Positions 1-22,040 of a stretch of DNA of 64,000 nucleotides are shown piece by piece. The position numbers and the translations under genes are program-made. The notes below the pieces were generated by a model. That model was not told the DNA's origin, did not search any database, and saw only the letters and a program-made list of their open reading frames with translations. Source of the stretch: Scatophagus argus (lineage: Eukaryota > Chordata > Actinopteri > Scatophagidae). Position 1 is the first letter of the stretch. Each line of letters begins with the position of its first letter. The stretch covers positions 23,490,330 to 23,554,329 of the forward strand of contig NC_058497.1 of NCBI RefSeq assembly GCF_020382885.2, read 5' to 3'.

Positions 1-2315
1 CCAACACTCCTCCTGTTCCTCCTCAGACACGGGAGAGATAATGATGCCTCAGCCTGCTCCTCTCTGCCCTGTTTCCAAGTGTGTAGGAGGTAGAAAGAGT
101 GTGTGTTTCTCTGAGCTGAAGCCCAGGAGGAGTGAGTAGGCTTGTTTGACGGAGAGGGAGGGAGGGCGGGCGCTTCATTCACTTAAGCCTCAGACGAAGA
201 TTAAAATTGCGCAGGTCTTGTGTAATGCCGGACTCTGCGCAGGGATTTGGCTGGAAGCTCCTCTGTTAGATGTACTCGCCTGTGTGTGTCGGTGCCCTCC
301 GACACCATTTGCAGTTATCCTCCGCCGCAGATAACGCGGCAGATGGATGAAACAGCATAGCCAGGAGGGGTGGGGGGGACCTCGGGGTTACTTTTCAGAT
401 GAATCGCAGCCTCCGGGAGGCGATGAGCCTCTGTGCTCAGTCATGGGGAGCCAATCTGTACTGTTATGCTCTCAGAGTGTTTGTTTGTTAAGCCCAGCCA
501 GCTCTGCAGCAAGTTCAAATCTGCATTTTTTTTGCAACTCTCCTTGTTTGCAGATTTGACATTTGACTTACAAAGTGCCTTACAAAAGAATCCTTTGCAA
601 ACAGAAGGCTTGCTGTGCTTTCTGTGAGTGTGTTAGGTGACTTGATGGGCTCAAGATTATTCTCTTCTCATAAACCCCCCACCCATCCTGTCTTGCTCAG
701 GAGAGGCTGCCTGATGCATCGAAAGCTCTACTCCAACACTGGGACCATGTAATTTTCGTAATGAGGATTGTTTGTCAAACATCGACAGGAAGGTGCCACG
801 GGGGCTGCGGCGAGCCTTTAATGGGAAAGGTGTATTATTGCCATCTGTTGCTGGCTCTGGTGCACTGCACCCGTGTGTCGGAAGATTAAAACAGTCAATC
901 ATCATAGTGGGGAATAAACACCAGTTAACTGCCAAGAGCTGGTCAGCTTTGTCAGCGGCTGGTAGCTTTTCATATTCTGCCAACCACTTTGGCAGCAGAA
1001 ATGTGGAAATATTTCTCTTCTCTGAGCATCATATTGCTGGTAGAAACAGTGAAAGCGACTGGAGAACTTTTGGATTGCACAAAGTTTTGTGTCTGTTTGA
1101 CCAAAAGAGTTGTGATGCGGTGGTGGGGCTGACATGTGGGAGATCCTGTCAAGGCAGTTCAGAGCTGCAACACCGAACTGAAAATTACGTGCTGCAACTT
1201 GTTTTTATGTCTGCAAGTCGGCTGGCTGTGATCGAGTTCAACTCAAGAAAATATGCTGTCTGCCAGAAGGCACGTTGCTGCCGTTCGATTTAAATTTGAG
1301 AACATAAGCGAAGGTTCAGAACATTTAAACTGTGGGCAGAGAGCCGGCTGGCTGCTAAATTTGTCTCTTAAATTTTATGAAAATTTAAAGTCTCTTTCCT
1401 GGCTGTAGCAGTTACTCAGAAAGAGACTCATCTGTGGTTGTTGGCACATGTGGCATCATGGCAGCGGGAGAAGCTAAAACTTCACTAGAAGAAGGTTCTA
1501 CTCACAACAACCTCTTCATCTTCATCACGACAACATCGTCACAACAGCTCGTGTTCTTCAGCTTTTTTTCTCCTTTTTGCCTTCATCTTTACCTTCTCGT
1601 GGGCTTTGTGTTTTCTCTTCTTGTTTTCCGAAGATGAACTTTAATCTCTAATCTTTAATGAATTGTCTCGGCGTGCCGCCATGTTTTTTCTGCAGAGCAC
1701 AGCTTCTCTGCGCAAATCTCCAACCAGGAAAGCCAAAATTGTAATCTGTGATGTTATTAGGTGTCAAAACTTGTAACCTCATAAACTCAAAGAAGAGAAT
1801 TTCAGGGGGATTTTCTGGGATAAGACTTTATTACAGGTCATTAATGTCAGCTTTCAAATAAATTCTGTTGGGAAGAACATTTCTCACCAATAGTTGGCAA
1901 ATCACTCTGTAATTAGCTGTCACTGGATTAGCGTTGAAATGATTATTGAATTAATGGGTTTGTCATGTGCCGTAAAACGACATGACAACAATTTTAATGA
2001 CTGACTTATCAAGTATTTCATTTTTGTAAAAAAAATCCCGCTTGCCCAATGTAATGATCTCCAGCTTTTCGCAATATTTAACAATCGTAAAGATTGTTAA
2101 AGTTCTTCACTTTTGTTCAGACAAAGTAAGCCAGTGGAAGACAACACCTCAGGCTTTGGGAACTTAGAACGTTTTGATGTTTTGATTTATCCACGACCCT
2201 GCGATTAAGGCACATCATTTCCACACAGGGAAGCGGTTTCACTTTGATGTCGTCATAAAATTACGACAGGTGTTTGGTTTCATCGCACGCTGTTTGTCTG
2301 TTTTCTCAACGCCAG
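1..2315 (+). other. aplp2: aplp2 intron (left edge)
   Basis: No exon, RNA gene or recognisable mobile element was found here. The stretch ends in a pyrimidine-rich tract and AG acceptor at 2314-2315, directly before the first recognisable aplp2 exon, so it is the downstream part of an aplp2 intron. The upstream aplp2 exons (signal peptide, E1, any Kunitz domain, start of E2) lie off the left edge. The small open frames in this stretch resemble no family I know. Confidence 0.8.
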
Positions 2316-5300
2316 GTGATGACCCACCTGCGCGTCATCGAGGAGAGGATGAACCAGAGTCTGTCCCTGCTCTACAAAGTACCTTACGTGGCCGACGAGA
2401 TTCAGGATGAAATCGGTGAGTCATGATCTTTAAAGAAGCCCTCCCGGGCAGCTCGGAGAGGGAGGCGCCGTAATAAGAGCCAAGTGAAATGAAAACAGGG
2501 ATGGAATTCACACGTGTGCCAGACAGATAAAGCCAATACATCACATTTCCTCTGGACCCTCTGCGGATTTGTTGTTTATTTTTATATCGGGTGCAATCTG
2601 ACGAAAAACATTCTTGTCTTTGTGCAAAGGGAAACGCAAATATTTGAAGCTTTAAACCAATTACTAGAGACAGAAAGAAAAATATTGTCTCTTTTTTTTT
2701 CCTTAGTATAAACTTGTGAATTTAATAAAGCGTCTACTCACTGCTTTTAGGGGTCTCGGCTCACAAGCTCTGGTTTTTAAGAAGTAGATCTAAAACAGGA
2801 AACTGTATGTGGCATGTATTCATCTCCACTTGTAAAATTTAAGACGGGCAAACTCCAGTGTGTTTTATTATTGTCTGTTGTTTCCTGTGGTTCATTAAAG
2901 GAACCGAACAGCATGGTGTTGCAGCACAGATTAAAGTGGAACGGGTGCCGTGACAGAACTGGGTCACAGCTTTCACCATGCAGCATCCTGTTGGGAGATG
3001 TGCAGATTTACACGGAAAATAGCTCTCAGAAAAATACTAATTGGTAGTTAGCAGAAACGGGAGCAGACGTCTCTCTTGCAGCAGCAGCAGCTCTGTTTGA
3101 ACAAGAATGTTAACAGTAATTGGTGAAAATCTCATTTTGCATGTTGCTGCCATGTCCCGGGTCGGCAGGTGATCCGTCTCACAGTTTGTCATTTGCGCTT
3201 CCCTCTGCAGACGAGCTCCTCCAGGAGCAGAAGGCCGACATGGACCAGTTCCTGTCGTCTATCTCCGAATCGCAGCCAGATGTCACCGTCTCGTCAGAGG
3301 AGAGCGTGGAAGTCCCCGCGTCCGAGGGGAAACCCTACCGGCCCATCCAGGTCACATCCCTGGGATCCCGCTCAGAGCCAGAGGGTGAGCAGCTCCAGCC
3401 CCAGACACACTCACAAGCAGCATCATCAACCACGCTGTGGCTGCGTGGAGAGCAACAGGCCGCACACGCCGGTCACTCTGAAGGACGCTGGTGACGCCAG
3501 AACTGTTGCACAGTGAGGGAGAGTAGGTTTACAGTGTGTCGTAGGCCGATGCAGATGTGCAGCGGAGCCGTGGGTTTGGACTTATCTGTGCCTGGTCCCT
3601 GTGGCCGAGCTGTCAGTGCAGCACTACTGAAGTTCAGAAAAATGCACAGAGCCTCAGGCTTCGGTGCTGCGCCGAAGCCAAAAGCTTAGAGGAAAGAAAA
3701 AAACCAAGCAGTTATGGTTCTCTTCTTTGTCACATTTGTGCCAAACAAAAGATTGAATCCTCAAGGAGATGGATGGAACATTTCCAGCAGGATGGAAGGC
3801 AAATTACAAGTAAATCCCAAAGGAGCGTTTCATATACGTGCCAACACCCCAGAGGGCTTAGAAAGAGCTAGCCAATCTAGAAACGCCTCTCTTTTTTAAG
3901 TTTTGTTATGTCTCAGATTTATTTTTCGGACTTTTCCCTGCTGGACTCTTTTCCTAATCGATTAACACAGCTTGATAATCCTGCCGTTTCTCTTCTCACC
4001 TAAGTTTTCTCTCTTCTCTCCTTCCCCTTTTCTGTTCTTCTTTTTTTCTGTTGCTCATTTCTAATGCCAAGGCGATCTATCAGACTCCCCACGTGCCTTC
4101 AAGAAAGGTTGGTGCCTCTGTTGCGTCTTGTTTTTCTGCCCCCCCTCCACCCACCCTTCCTCATCTCCCAAGCCATTCCCATCTACTATTTTGTTCCACT
4201 GTTCTCTTTTCTCTTGGTGCAATTTGAGATCCTCTCTCTTTCTCCCACCATTTCTATTTTATCAGAAGCCATCTGGTGGTTAATTTTCTACTTTTTTTTT
4301 TTATTTTCTGATGACTCACATGGGCTGCGTGGTTGGGTTTCAGTTGCTCTTATGCTTTTCATCATACGAGGATTATCGCCTCACGCTGAATAGCAAAAGT
4401 CTGGTTAGCGACAGATCACAGCCGGCTCCCCTCGCTGGGAGACTTCTCAGTCTTGTGTTTTGCTGTCATCCCGTCCTCAGCACGTTTGTCAAAGCACCTT
4501 GCTTAATTATTCCCCGTCCCACGCACTGACCTGCCCCCCCTTCCCGATAGGAGCTTGGTGATTTCGTGGCCCCGTCTGAGGCTCAGTGTTTCCACTGTTG
4601 ACCCGCGGCCCAATCTGAAATTGGCCCAGTTTGTCCTGAGGCAGGGCTGTGGTTACGTCACGTGTTCTGTCTGATCTGGGCTTAACGCTGTGATCTCACT
4701 CAGCCCACACAGAGACACCTGCCACTAAATGCTGAATATCAATTATAGATCCGTTGTTTAAATGGTTGCACTGTGTCCCCTGTTGTTTTGGGTTTCTTCT
4801 GTAGAACTTTCTCGCCGCTGTTGAATTTTCATTTTTTTCTTGTCCAGGATACATTAGAAAGCAACTAAGGCTTATTTTCATTATGGATTAATGTATCGAG
4901 TATTTTCTCCATTAATCAATGAATTTCTTGTTATAAAAAAAGGGAGAACATCAGCTCCTTCCCATTGTGCTGTGTGTTCTCCCTGCAGTAACATCTGATG
5001 ACCTGCCAGAGTTTCAGACGTCACTCGCTGCACGCTGAAGCTCGTAAACACACATCACTGTTCTCAGCCTTAAGCCAAAGGCAATTGTGCTAATCTCAAG
5101 CGTTTGGCGTCAGCCGACCAGCAGCGGCATGAGACGATAAGTCGACGGCAGCCGCCTCATCGCCGCTGTACATTGTTCAGGTCGCTGCCCTCGCTGCCTC
5201 GCTCGCTCTCCTCCTCTCAGGTCTTCATTTATTCATGGCATATCTGCTGTGTGTGTATTTATAGACGATATGCCTGTTCGAAAGCCATCAGTCTAACATG

Positions 5301-8300
5301 CACATTTGACACTCTCGCCCACAAACTCAGGCTCACAAACTTACCGAGACTTTTTTAAAAAATAAGAGATCATCTGTTAAAATCTCCGGGGACTGTGAAG
5401 GAGTCGTAGAAACACAGTAATGCAGAGTTTTGACCAGGAAGTGAGGGATTAAAAAGCCAGTATGACTCATAATTGTTTAGAACAGTTTCATTCAGTGAGT
5501 CAGTGCTGGATGTTTACAGAGAAAAACCTCAGCTATATGCTAAACACCACTTTGAGAGAGAGCCTTTGTGGGAAATGTAAGGTCAGCGTGACGCCGGCGT
5601 CACAGTGCTCACACTGAATGAATGGAAGAAAGGGCTTTGTTGTCACCAGTGCACCAAGGCGACAGTGCTGAAGAGAAGAGCTGGACGGCCACCATCAGTA
5701 CCACCATCCCTGTTTGTTTGTTTGTTTGTTTGTTTTCCTGCTTGCCTATCTGTTTATTTGTGCAGCTCTGCTGTTGCTCACTGTGCTCCTCCACCTCCTG
5801 CAGGCTCCGCCATGTTGGGTTTAGACGGTCTGATAGGCGCTGAGGAGAGAATCATCAACAGCAAACCCAAGATCAGCAACAACGTGGTAAGAGCTCCGTG
5901 TCACTCTGTCGTCCTGTGTGCGCCTCAAAGCATCTCTGACTTGCTCAGCACATGAACTGAGAGCAGCGTTGTTAAAGCAGGAGAAATCGGACTAAATTGT
6001 TAACAGCGGATCAGCGTCTCGACAGTTTGATTTCATTGCGGCAGCCTCAGTCGCGCTGAAGGTTGACGAGTACGTAGCGGCGCTTTCACACAGCTCTCTT
6101 AAGTTCAGCTTTTAATGAGTCAGATTTTTCCAGTAACTATGTTGTCATAGTTACGGCTATCTCACACTGGGCTATTTGCGCGTCTGTCTCCGGCCTCTGC
6201 CAGCCGACCCTCGATCACATCGGCTCCATGCTTTGTTCCGGCAGTCATCCGCATGCTCCTTTTTCTTTGCCAGGCGCCCCATTCCTCCTCGTGGATTTTT
6301 CAAATGATGTCCGGCTGCTGAACGAGTGCTGTGCTTTGCATGCTAATCCAGCACCAACTGCAACGCTGTGTATTTGTGTGTATTTGTGTGTGTGTAAATA
6401 CGAGTCATGCAAGCCTTTGAACATGTATGCATGTTTCTTTTTGTAAATGCTACCTGTCCACGACGGAGCAATCTGGGGTGAAAGCGAACCAAAGCAAAAT
6501 GCCAGTTGTGATTATTTTGTTGTGAGAAACAGCCTCTGGACTGCTCTGTCTCTGCAAACAGCAGGTTTTGTCTCTGCCTCCTGCACACACCCACTTCCAC
6601 TCGCTCACTGTGCTTCTTCTTCTTCTTCTTCTTCTTTAGTTTCCAGCTCTCTGTAATGAGTGGCTGACGGTCTGTTTAGAAAGACATGCTAACTGTGTGC
6701 CTAGAAGAGAATCTGTTGTTGATGCTTGCAAACCCCCTCCTCTCTCCTTCCAGTCTGTACAGACAGCTCTGAGTGTATCATCACCCAAACACAGATAATC
6801 CTTACAGTTTACTTCGCTGCACATTCACACACACTCGCTCTTCGCCTGCCCCCCCATCTCTCTCTCTCTCTCTATCTGTCTATCTCTCTCTCATACACAC
6901 ACACACACACACTTTGTGGTGAGTGTAACCTGGGCTCCCCTGTCTGTGTTGACAGGTGATTGATGAGTCTCTGGATGTTAAAGAAGTGGTTTACAGTGCA
7001 GAGAGAGTCAGCGTTATGCATGATGATGAGCTGGTGAGTATAGCGGCGCCCTCCACAGGGCTCTCTGGGGAACTGTAGCTATCAGCGGGGTGAAGATGAA
7101 AGGAGGGAGTGTGGGAGTGTGCAAAAATATCAGTTGTGCGGCTGATAACAAAAAAAAAAAACTACAAGAAACGCAGCTTTGGAACAGACCCTGAACCCCC
7201 CGCCCCCCCTCTGCCCTCTCTTGGTTTTTACAGCTTTCTGTTCAGGCTAATATGTTTTGGTTATTTCTGCATGGGTGCATGTTTGTTATGTGAATGTATG
7301 TGAATGTACACATTGAGAATCTCAGTTCATACGATGAATGTGAATCCACACAAACTGAACGTGCTCAGTTTATGTGTGAGAAGTAAAAAAGAAGAAGAAA
7401 AAAAAAGAAAAGAGAAAAATCCCCCTCCCCGGTAGCTGTCCACATATGATTAGTTTGTGTCATATGTGCCAGATCACGTTGTGAAGATGGGTGAAGGTGA
7501 CTGTAGAGATGAGTGTGGTTTTGTGTGTATTCTGTGTTGCATGTGTACACACCGTTCACAGGTCGATAATATCTCCACTTCACTGTGTGTTATGCAACAA
7601 CATGAGAATAAAGGATTATTTCTCTTCCTCTTTCATTTCAAAGCTACTTTGAAGAAAATTGAGCTCATTATTTTAAATTACTGGCTCATATTCTAAAGGG
7701 AAATTCCTGAGTGTGTTAGCCTGGGTGCTAATCTTGTATCTTTCCATTATGACTATTGATCCTCTTAACAATTCACTCACCGCCTCCGCTGCAGATATCA
7801 GGCAACACAGATTTCAGCATCGACCACAGTCTGCTACAGCTTTCCAAAGAAGAAATCTAATTAAGAGAAATCACTGAGAACAGTAAACACCGATGAACCC
7901 TGCAGCTGTGGAGCACTTCCGGGTTTCCAAGCTGACAGCTGCTGGCTTCGCGCGTGGACGTCGTTCAGCGTGACGCCTGCTCTCACTCCGGCTCGTGCGC
8001 AGGTCAGACACGCGCGAGGAAACACCAGAGGACAGCTTGTGTTGAACTGAATTCAGTCGTTCACCTTAACGTGATCGCTGGTCATAATGGAAATTAGACG
8101 CAAACTAACAAATGCCGGAATTTCCCTTTAAAAATGGCTGACATGAGTGTTCGGGTGGCTTTAGCGTAAGAAGACTGTCTGACTGAGATTAGAAAGACAG
8201 CTTTATTGTCAGCACGTATCGCCTCCTCATGTCTTCCTCTCACCCCTCACGCCCGTCAGGAGACCTACCGTCCCCTGGGAGAGGACTTCAGCTTCGGGAG

Positions 8301-8730
8301 CAGCGCGCTGATTGGCTTGCTGGTGATCGCGGTGGCCATAGCAACTGTGATTGTGATCAGCCTGGTGCTGCTGAGGAAGAGGCAATACGGCACCATCAGC
8401 CACGGCATCGTGGAGGTAAGCCGGCCGTCACGTGGAGCAGAGCGCGGCGGTGTAAACTGCACACACCAGCGCTCTCAGTGAGCTGCTGTCCATCGCCCTT
8501 AGATTAAATTATCAGATCGCATGTGAATGGAGCCTGGGTTAAATGCAAGGCAAATTGAATTATTTTTCTGGATTAGAGTTGCCCTTGTCGAGGTCAGCCT
8601 TGATGAGCGCCGTGTGTGTGTCCCGCAGGTCGACCCCATGCTGACACCGGAGGAACGCCACCTCAGCAAGATGCAGAACCACGGCTACGAAAACCCCACC
8701 TACAAATACCTAGAGCAGATGCAGATCTAA
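2316..8730 (+). CDS. aplp2: Amyloid beta precursor-like protein 2, 3' seven coding exons (5' part off window)
   Basis: Single-pass type I membrane protein of the APP family, shed by secretases, with roles in adhesion and synapse function (family knowledge). Exons seen: 2316-2415, 3211-3384, 4072-4107 (36 nt), 5804-5886, 6956-7033, 8260-8415, 8629-8730, all GT-AG and phase-consistent. In order they encode the end of the E2 helical domain ([20 protein letters not shown]), an acidic linker, the juxtamembrane part, a transmembrane helix ([20 protein letters not shown]) with an RKRQYG stop-transfer, and the cytoplasmic tail with the NPTY endocytosis/PTB motif, ending KYLEQMQI. That ending fits APLP2, not APLP1 (RFLEERP-type end) or APP (KMQQN end). 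Downstream st14 in the same orientation matches the human APLP2-ST14 order. The paralogue letter, if duplicated in this fish, cannot be told. Confidence 0.95.
5711..5735. repeat. (GTTT)n microsatellite in aplp2 intron
   Basis: Uninterrupted TTTG/GTTT units lie about 70 bases upstream of the acceptor of the aplp2 exon 5804-5886. Together with later pyrimidine stretches they make this intron end T-rich. No function is implied. Confidence 0.85.
6612..6637. repeat. (TTC)n microsatellite in aplp2 intron
   Basis: Eight TTC units in the intron before exon 6956-7033. A further TC/AC compound microsatellite occupies roughly 6855-6912, just before the acceptor of that exon. Confidence 0.85.
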
Positions 8731-10540
8731 CTAGCGCCTACAGGGGGAGCTGTGGAGTCTGACAGAGGATGGCAACTGAGGGGGGACATACTACTGACCA
8801 ATAACATATGCTATTGTTAAAAAAAAAATCATTTATATCCAAACTCCATTTACTGGTTTGTTCAAAACAATCCTTAAGTAATGCTACTACTTCTACTACT
8901 GCTACTATTGTACTATAGAGCTCTTTTTGATCATGTTTCTTTTGAAAAGGTGACGTATCTGCCACTTTGCATTATGAATGATGATGTGATTCCGCAGATT
9001 TCTCTGTAATTATCAATACAGCTATCTCAGATCAAGATGTAGAACATTTCCTCGGACGGTTTCTTTATTTCTGAAAGTGAAATTTAAATGTTTTTTCGAG
9101 CAGCCATCCTCAAACCGGCGCACCGGACGCCAAACGTTTCGGCTCTCCAACACTCAAAGTGTCATTCATGCAGTTCCTGATGGTTTCCTCCAAAAGAATT
9201 GGTGTTTTATTTTGTTTTGTTCTGTTTTTTTCCCTCTCGATAGATTGCTTGTATATGAAGGTTCTTTGTACCGATTAAAATGTATAGTGAAACAACAAAT
9301 GAGAAAAAAATGAAATCATGACTTACTTACTTTCTGTTCTTTGTTATGATAACAAAGTATACATATACAGTTTAAATATATATAAGAGTAGATGTTTTTA
9401 TTCCACCTTTTTATTTTTTCCCTGGAAAGAGGTTTTAAGTCGGTTTAGGGTTCCTGAGTGGCGTTGGCAGGCGCACTGTGAGAAAGAGTCTGGGAAGGTG
9501 AAGGTGTGCACAGACCCCCCAGCTCAAACACATCAGCCTACTCTAAGCCCTTACTAAGTGAATGTGCAAATGTATCTCCTCCTACACACACGAAACAGAA
9601 CACATCAGCTGATTGATACATCATTGAATGTATTTTGGACCCTTGTTTTATTCCATATTTTGTACCGGACAAGTTCCCATGTTCCCATGTGGATTTCATT
9701 TTATCACAGGCATCGTGACACTGGGCTATGACATGCACCACAAACTGACAAACAGGCGTTGTTTATTTGTTCGTTTTCTTGTTTATTTTGTTTGTGTAAA
9801 ATTATGTAAAGCAAACAACAACAACAACAACAAAGTATCAGAAAAGCACCTTTGAAAACATATCCTGGGGATGATGTGCAAACACGTTACTGGAGAAGCT
9901 GTTGGCTTTGCTGGTCATAAAGCGGTGGACAGAACGAAACAGGGCCGGCCCAAAGGCTCGAGGGCCAGACTGCCACCGGTGGGTGGGTGGGGGGGGGCTA
10001 AAATGGAGCAAAAAAGTACTACATTCGACAAATAATCGCAATGGCTACTAAAATGAAATTCTGCAATCTGGATGTGGGGATTTGGGCACCCAGAAAGGCT
10101 CGGGCCGGCCCTGGATCGAAGCCAACTGAAGACTCGGAGCTGGAGGTCTGTGCAGGCAGACAGAGAGACGCACAGAAAGACAAAGTCTGGAGAGCTGGTT
10201 CCTGAAAACTGGTGTATTTTTACAGATTGAGAACGACACAAATGAGTAAAATGAATCCTAGAATCCTCTTTTCTCTCTCTCTCTCTCTCTTAGTATTGTC
10301 TTTGTATGCCTGTATAGTTGATGTTGCAATCATGGCTTTTTTCCAGGATTACCTGTGGTGTGCATTGTTCTTATATGAAATGATATGATATATATTTTTA
10401 AGTTTGTTTTCTTGTTTTCTATTTCTTCTCTTCCTGTGACAGTATCTCTGTATGTGACTGTCTCACTATGCACCCAAACGGCTTCAATCTTGTAACTGCC
10501 TGCTTGACTGTGGGAGGGGACTGAGAACTAATAAAATATG
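8731..10540 (+). other. aplp2: aplp2 3' untranslated region
   Basis: Follows the TAA at 8728-8730. It is AT-rich with no coding potential and contains a CTA-rich run (about 8880-8912), a CAA microsatellite (about 9817-9833) and a canonical AATAAA at 10530-10535 near its end. A second AATAAA lies about 90 bases later (about 10623). Length near 1.8 kb is usual for an APP-family 3'UTR. The end point is inferred from the poly(A) signal only. Confidence 0.7.
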
Positions 10541-10684
10541 CATATTAGTGATTTAAAAAAAAAAAACCCTGATTGACACCAACTGAAACAGATTTATGAT
10601 TGGGAGGGGGGGGGTACACATCAATAAACATAAACTCACAACTTCCATATGGACGTGTCGTCTTTTCATGGACAGACAGAACCG

Positions 10685-11010
10685 TTTTTAGGACTGCAAC
10701 TAACTATTATTTTCAATTAATCAATTAATTTAAAAAAACCCTGTCAGTTTATTTTTAATTAAATTGTTTGTTACCTGAAAAATCACCTATAAGGTAAAGA
10801 AAAATAAATTCCTCAGTTCACAGTTTCTTGTTTTACTGCATCAACAGTCTAAAATATTTACTTTAATATCATAAAAGAACATCAGGTTTTTCACAAGAAA
10901 AAAACTGAGCTGTAACATTTATTGATCAGTTTAATAGCTAATCGTTTCTGTGTGGGTCGGGATTTTTTGTAAAAAATTAATTCTCTTTTCAATAATTAAT
11001 CAGTCAGTCT
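10685..11010. repeat. AT-rich dispersed repeat of a type common in teleosts
   Basis: The left end reads GGACTGCAACTAACTATTAT followed by attaatcaattaat-type sequence. The right end carries a matching AATTAATCAGTCAGTC-like stretch. This layout (short imperfect inverted ends, AT-rich interior, no ORF) is one I associate with abundant small non-autonomous DNA elements in fish. A shorter similar piece (TTAATCAATGAATTTC) is at about 4908-4928. Family assignment is from memory and uncertain. Confidence 0.4.
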
Positions 11011-11984
11011 TAAGGTTATTCGGTTGTGTCAGTCCGGAATAAATAGTGCTGTCTGCTTGTATCAATCCGCCTGAGCTCAGCGGAGTAAAACTTTTCCTAA
11101 AATTAGCCGTTTATAAACCGGAAACATGGATTCATTTATCCTCCCACGGATCGGAGGGGGAATTTCCGTTTTTGTTGGGGGGGGGTACAGTTTTCTAAAA
11201 CAGAAACCTACGACTCACGATGGAGGTGATTCAACAGGAGTGAGTCATCATCATCATCATCATCATCGGAATATTACACAAACAAGGCAGCAGGAATCCC
11301 GGATAAGACCACGTGACTGATACCACAGCGGGCCGTATGAAATCCACACACCGACAAACGTTTACATAGTAAATCTAAATAAACACAACGTATTTTAATC
11401 CAACTTAAAAACTCCGTCAAATTGTCTCCGTGCGGGAAAAAAAAATAGTCCCGCTTCAAAACTCTCCAGCAAATCCAAAACCCCAGAACAACTTTGTGGG
11501 TGTTGAAACAGCCGAGTTAACTGTGCGTTTTATGTGGGACTCTTTGAGCACTTTTATATATATATATATATATAATGGTTTCCTCCCAAGAGGCCTTAAA
11601 AAACATATTTCCCTCACCTGCTGCAGGTAAACAGGAAGTCAGGTGGGGAGAGACACGCCCGCAGAAACCTGAAACTCCCGGAAAACGTTTTTTTCTCTCT
11701 CTCTCTCGCTGCTGTTTCGTGTAGTTTGGCTCCTTTGGTGTGGCGGCAGGTGGACGACATATTCTGCTCGGATACACTTTGGTGAACACGTCGGCCGCTT
11801 GTTAAACACACACCGCGAGACGTTTGCTCTTCTGTGTGAGCCGCTTCCTGTGCGACTTTCTTTGCTCGCAGGTTGAAGCCGTTGACAAACACAGGAGGCC
11901 TGCAGGTTCACCTAGTCGCATCAGACCAAAAAAAAACAAAAAAAACGCGACAGGTAGGAGGAAATAAGCCAGAAGTCGGAGAGA

Positions 11985-12003
11985 GAAGAAGAAGAAGAAG
12001 AAG

Positions 12004-12033
<30 letters not shown>
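11985..12033 (+). repeat. (GAA)n microsatellite in the st14 leader
   Basis: About sixteen uninterrupted GAA/AAG units, ending 54 bases before the st14 start codon at 12088. They are probably inside the 5'UTR or core promoter of st14. The rest of 11011-12087 holds a TA run (about 11554-11574), A-rich stretches and no identifiable coding sequence. Confidence 0.85.
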
Positions 12034-12034
<1 letters not shown>

Positions 12035-12087
12035 TCAGGTGTCTCAAGTCGTCTTCCTTTTAAGCCTGGTCCAGGAACTGCCTCCTG

Positions 12088-21250
<9,163 letters not shown>

Positions 21251-22040
21251 GCTACTGCAAAACGGCCCGATGAGGCCAAGGACATTGACACGAACATCGA
21301 CTAGTGACAAGTACCACAAACTTTTACCACGTTACGGATCTTTGCTGCGGTAAAAGACCGACCTTGACTTCCCTGCAGATTTAGTGGACTTGACCAGTCG
21401 TAGCCGCAGTGAAAAATGAACTGATTGCTTGAAGAGCAATTGAAACACATTTTATGTCCACTGTGATTTTATGAGGGTGGGGTTGAATGAAATGTTTTTA
21501 AATGTAAATAAATGTTTTGTTTTGTTTGTTTTTTTTATTGCTGTTGTTGTTGTAGCGTGTCTTGATGGAGAATGTCGTGTGCATCATAAGAGATATTAGG
21601 TAGCGTTGTTACACGTGTACACACACACACACACATGTACCCATGTTTTATCAGTAGCCGTCAAATGAATTTCTCACAGCTGTTCCTTGTTGTCTTTGTT
21701 GTAGATTTTATGAATTGAAAACAAAACGACAGCAAGCTCATTCTATCCTACCTCCTATGGCTTGGTATCAATGCTGATTTTATCATCCAATAGAAATCCC
21801 TGAAAAGTTAGTGATGTGATTACTCCCATTATAAAGTGCTATCCTCATGGATGACATGTCATTTTAACAGACGTGAAGTGCATTTCTGTCCCACAGAATA
21901 GTGTGTTTTGACATAAATCTTTTATGTTCATCCTGTTAATATGAACTCTCTTCCATTCAACACAATATTAGTCATTTCCTCCAGTTTAATTAGTCTTGAA
22001 TCTGTGTAAATGTCTATTTTATTGGAGATTTTTTTAAATA
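21251..22040 (+). other. st14: st14 3'UTR and poly(A) signals
   Basis: Follows the TAG at 21248-21250. AATAAA occurs at 21507-21512, and AATAAA-containing sequence recurs near 22036. A short CA microsatellite is at about 21619-21635. The first signal gives a short 3'UTR of about 280 bases; use of the second is possible. No ORF of interest. Confidence 0.6.
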
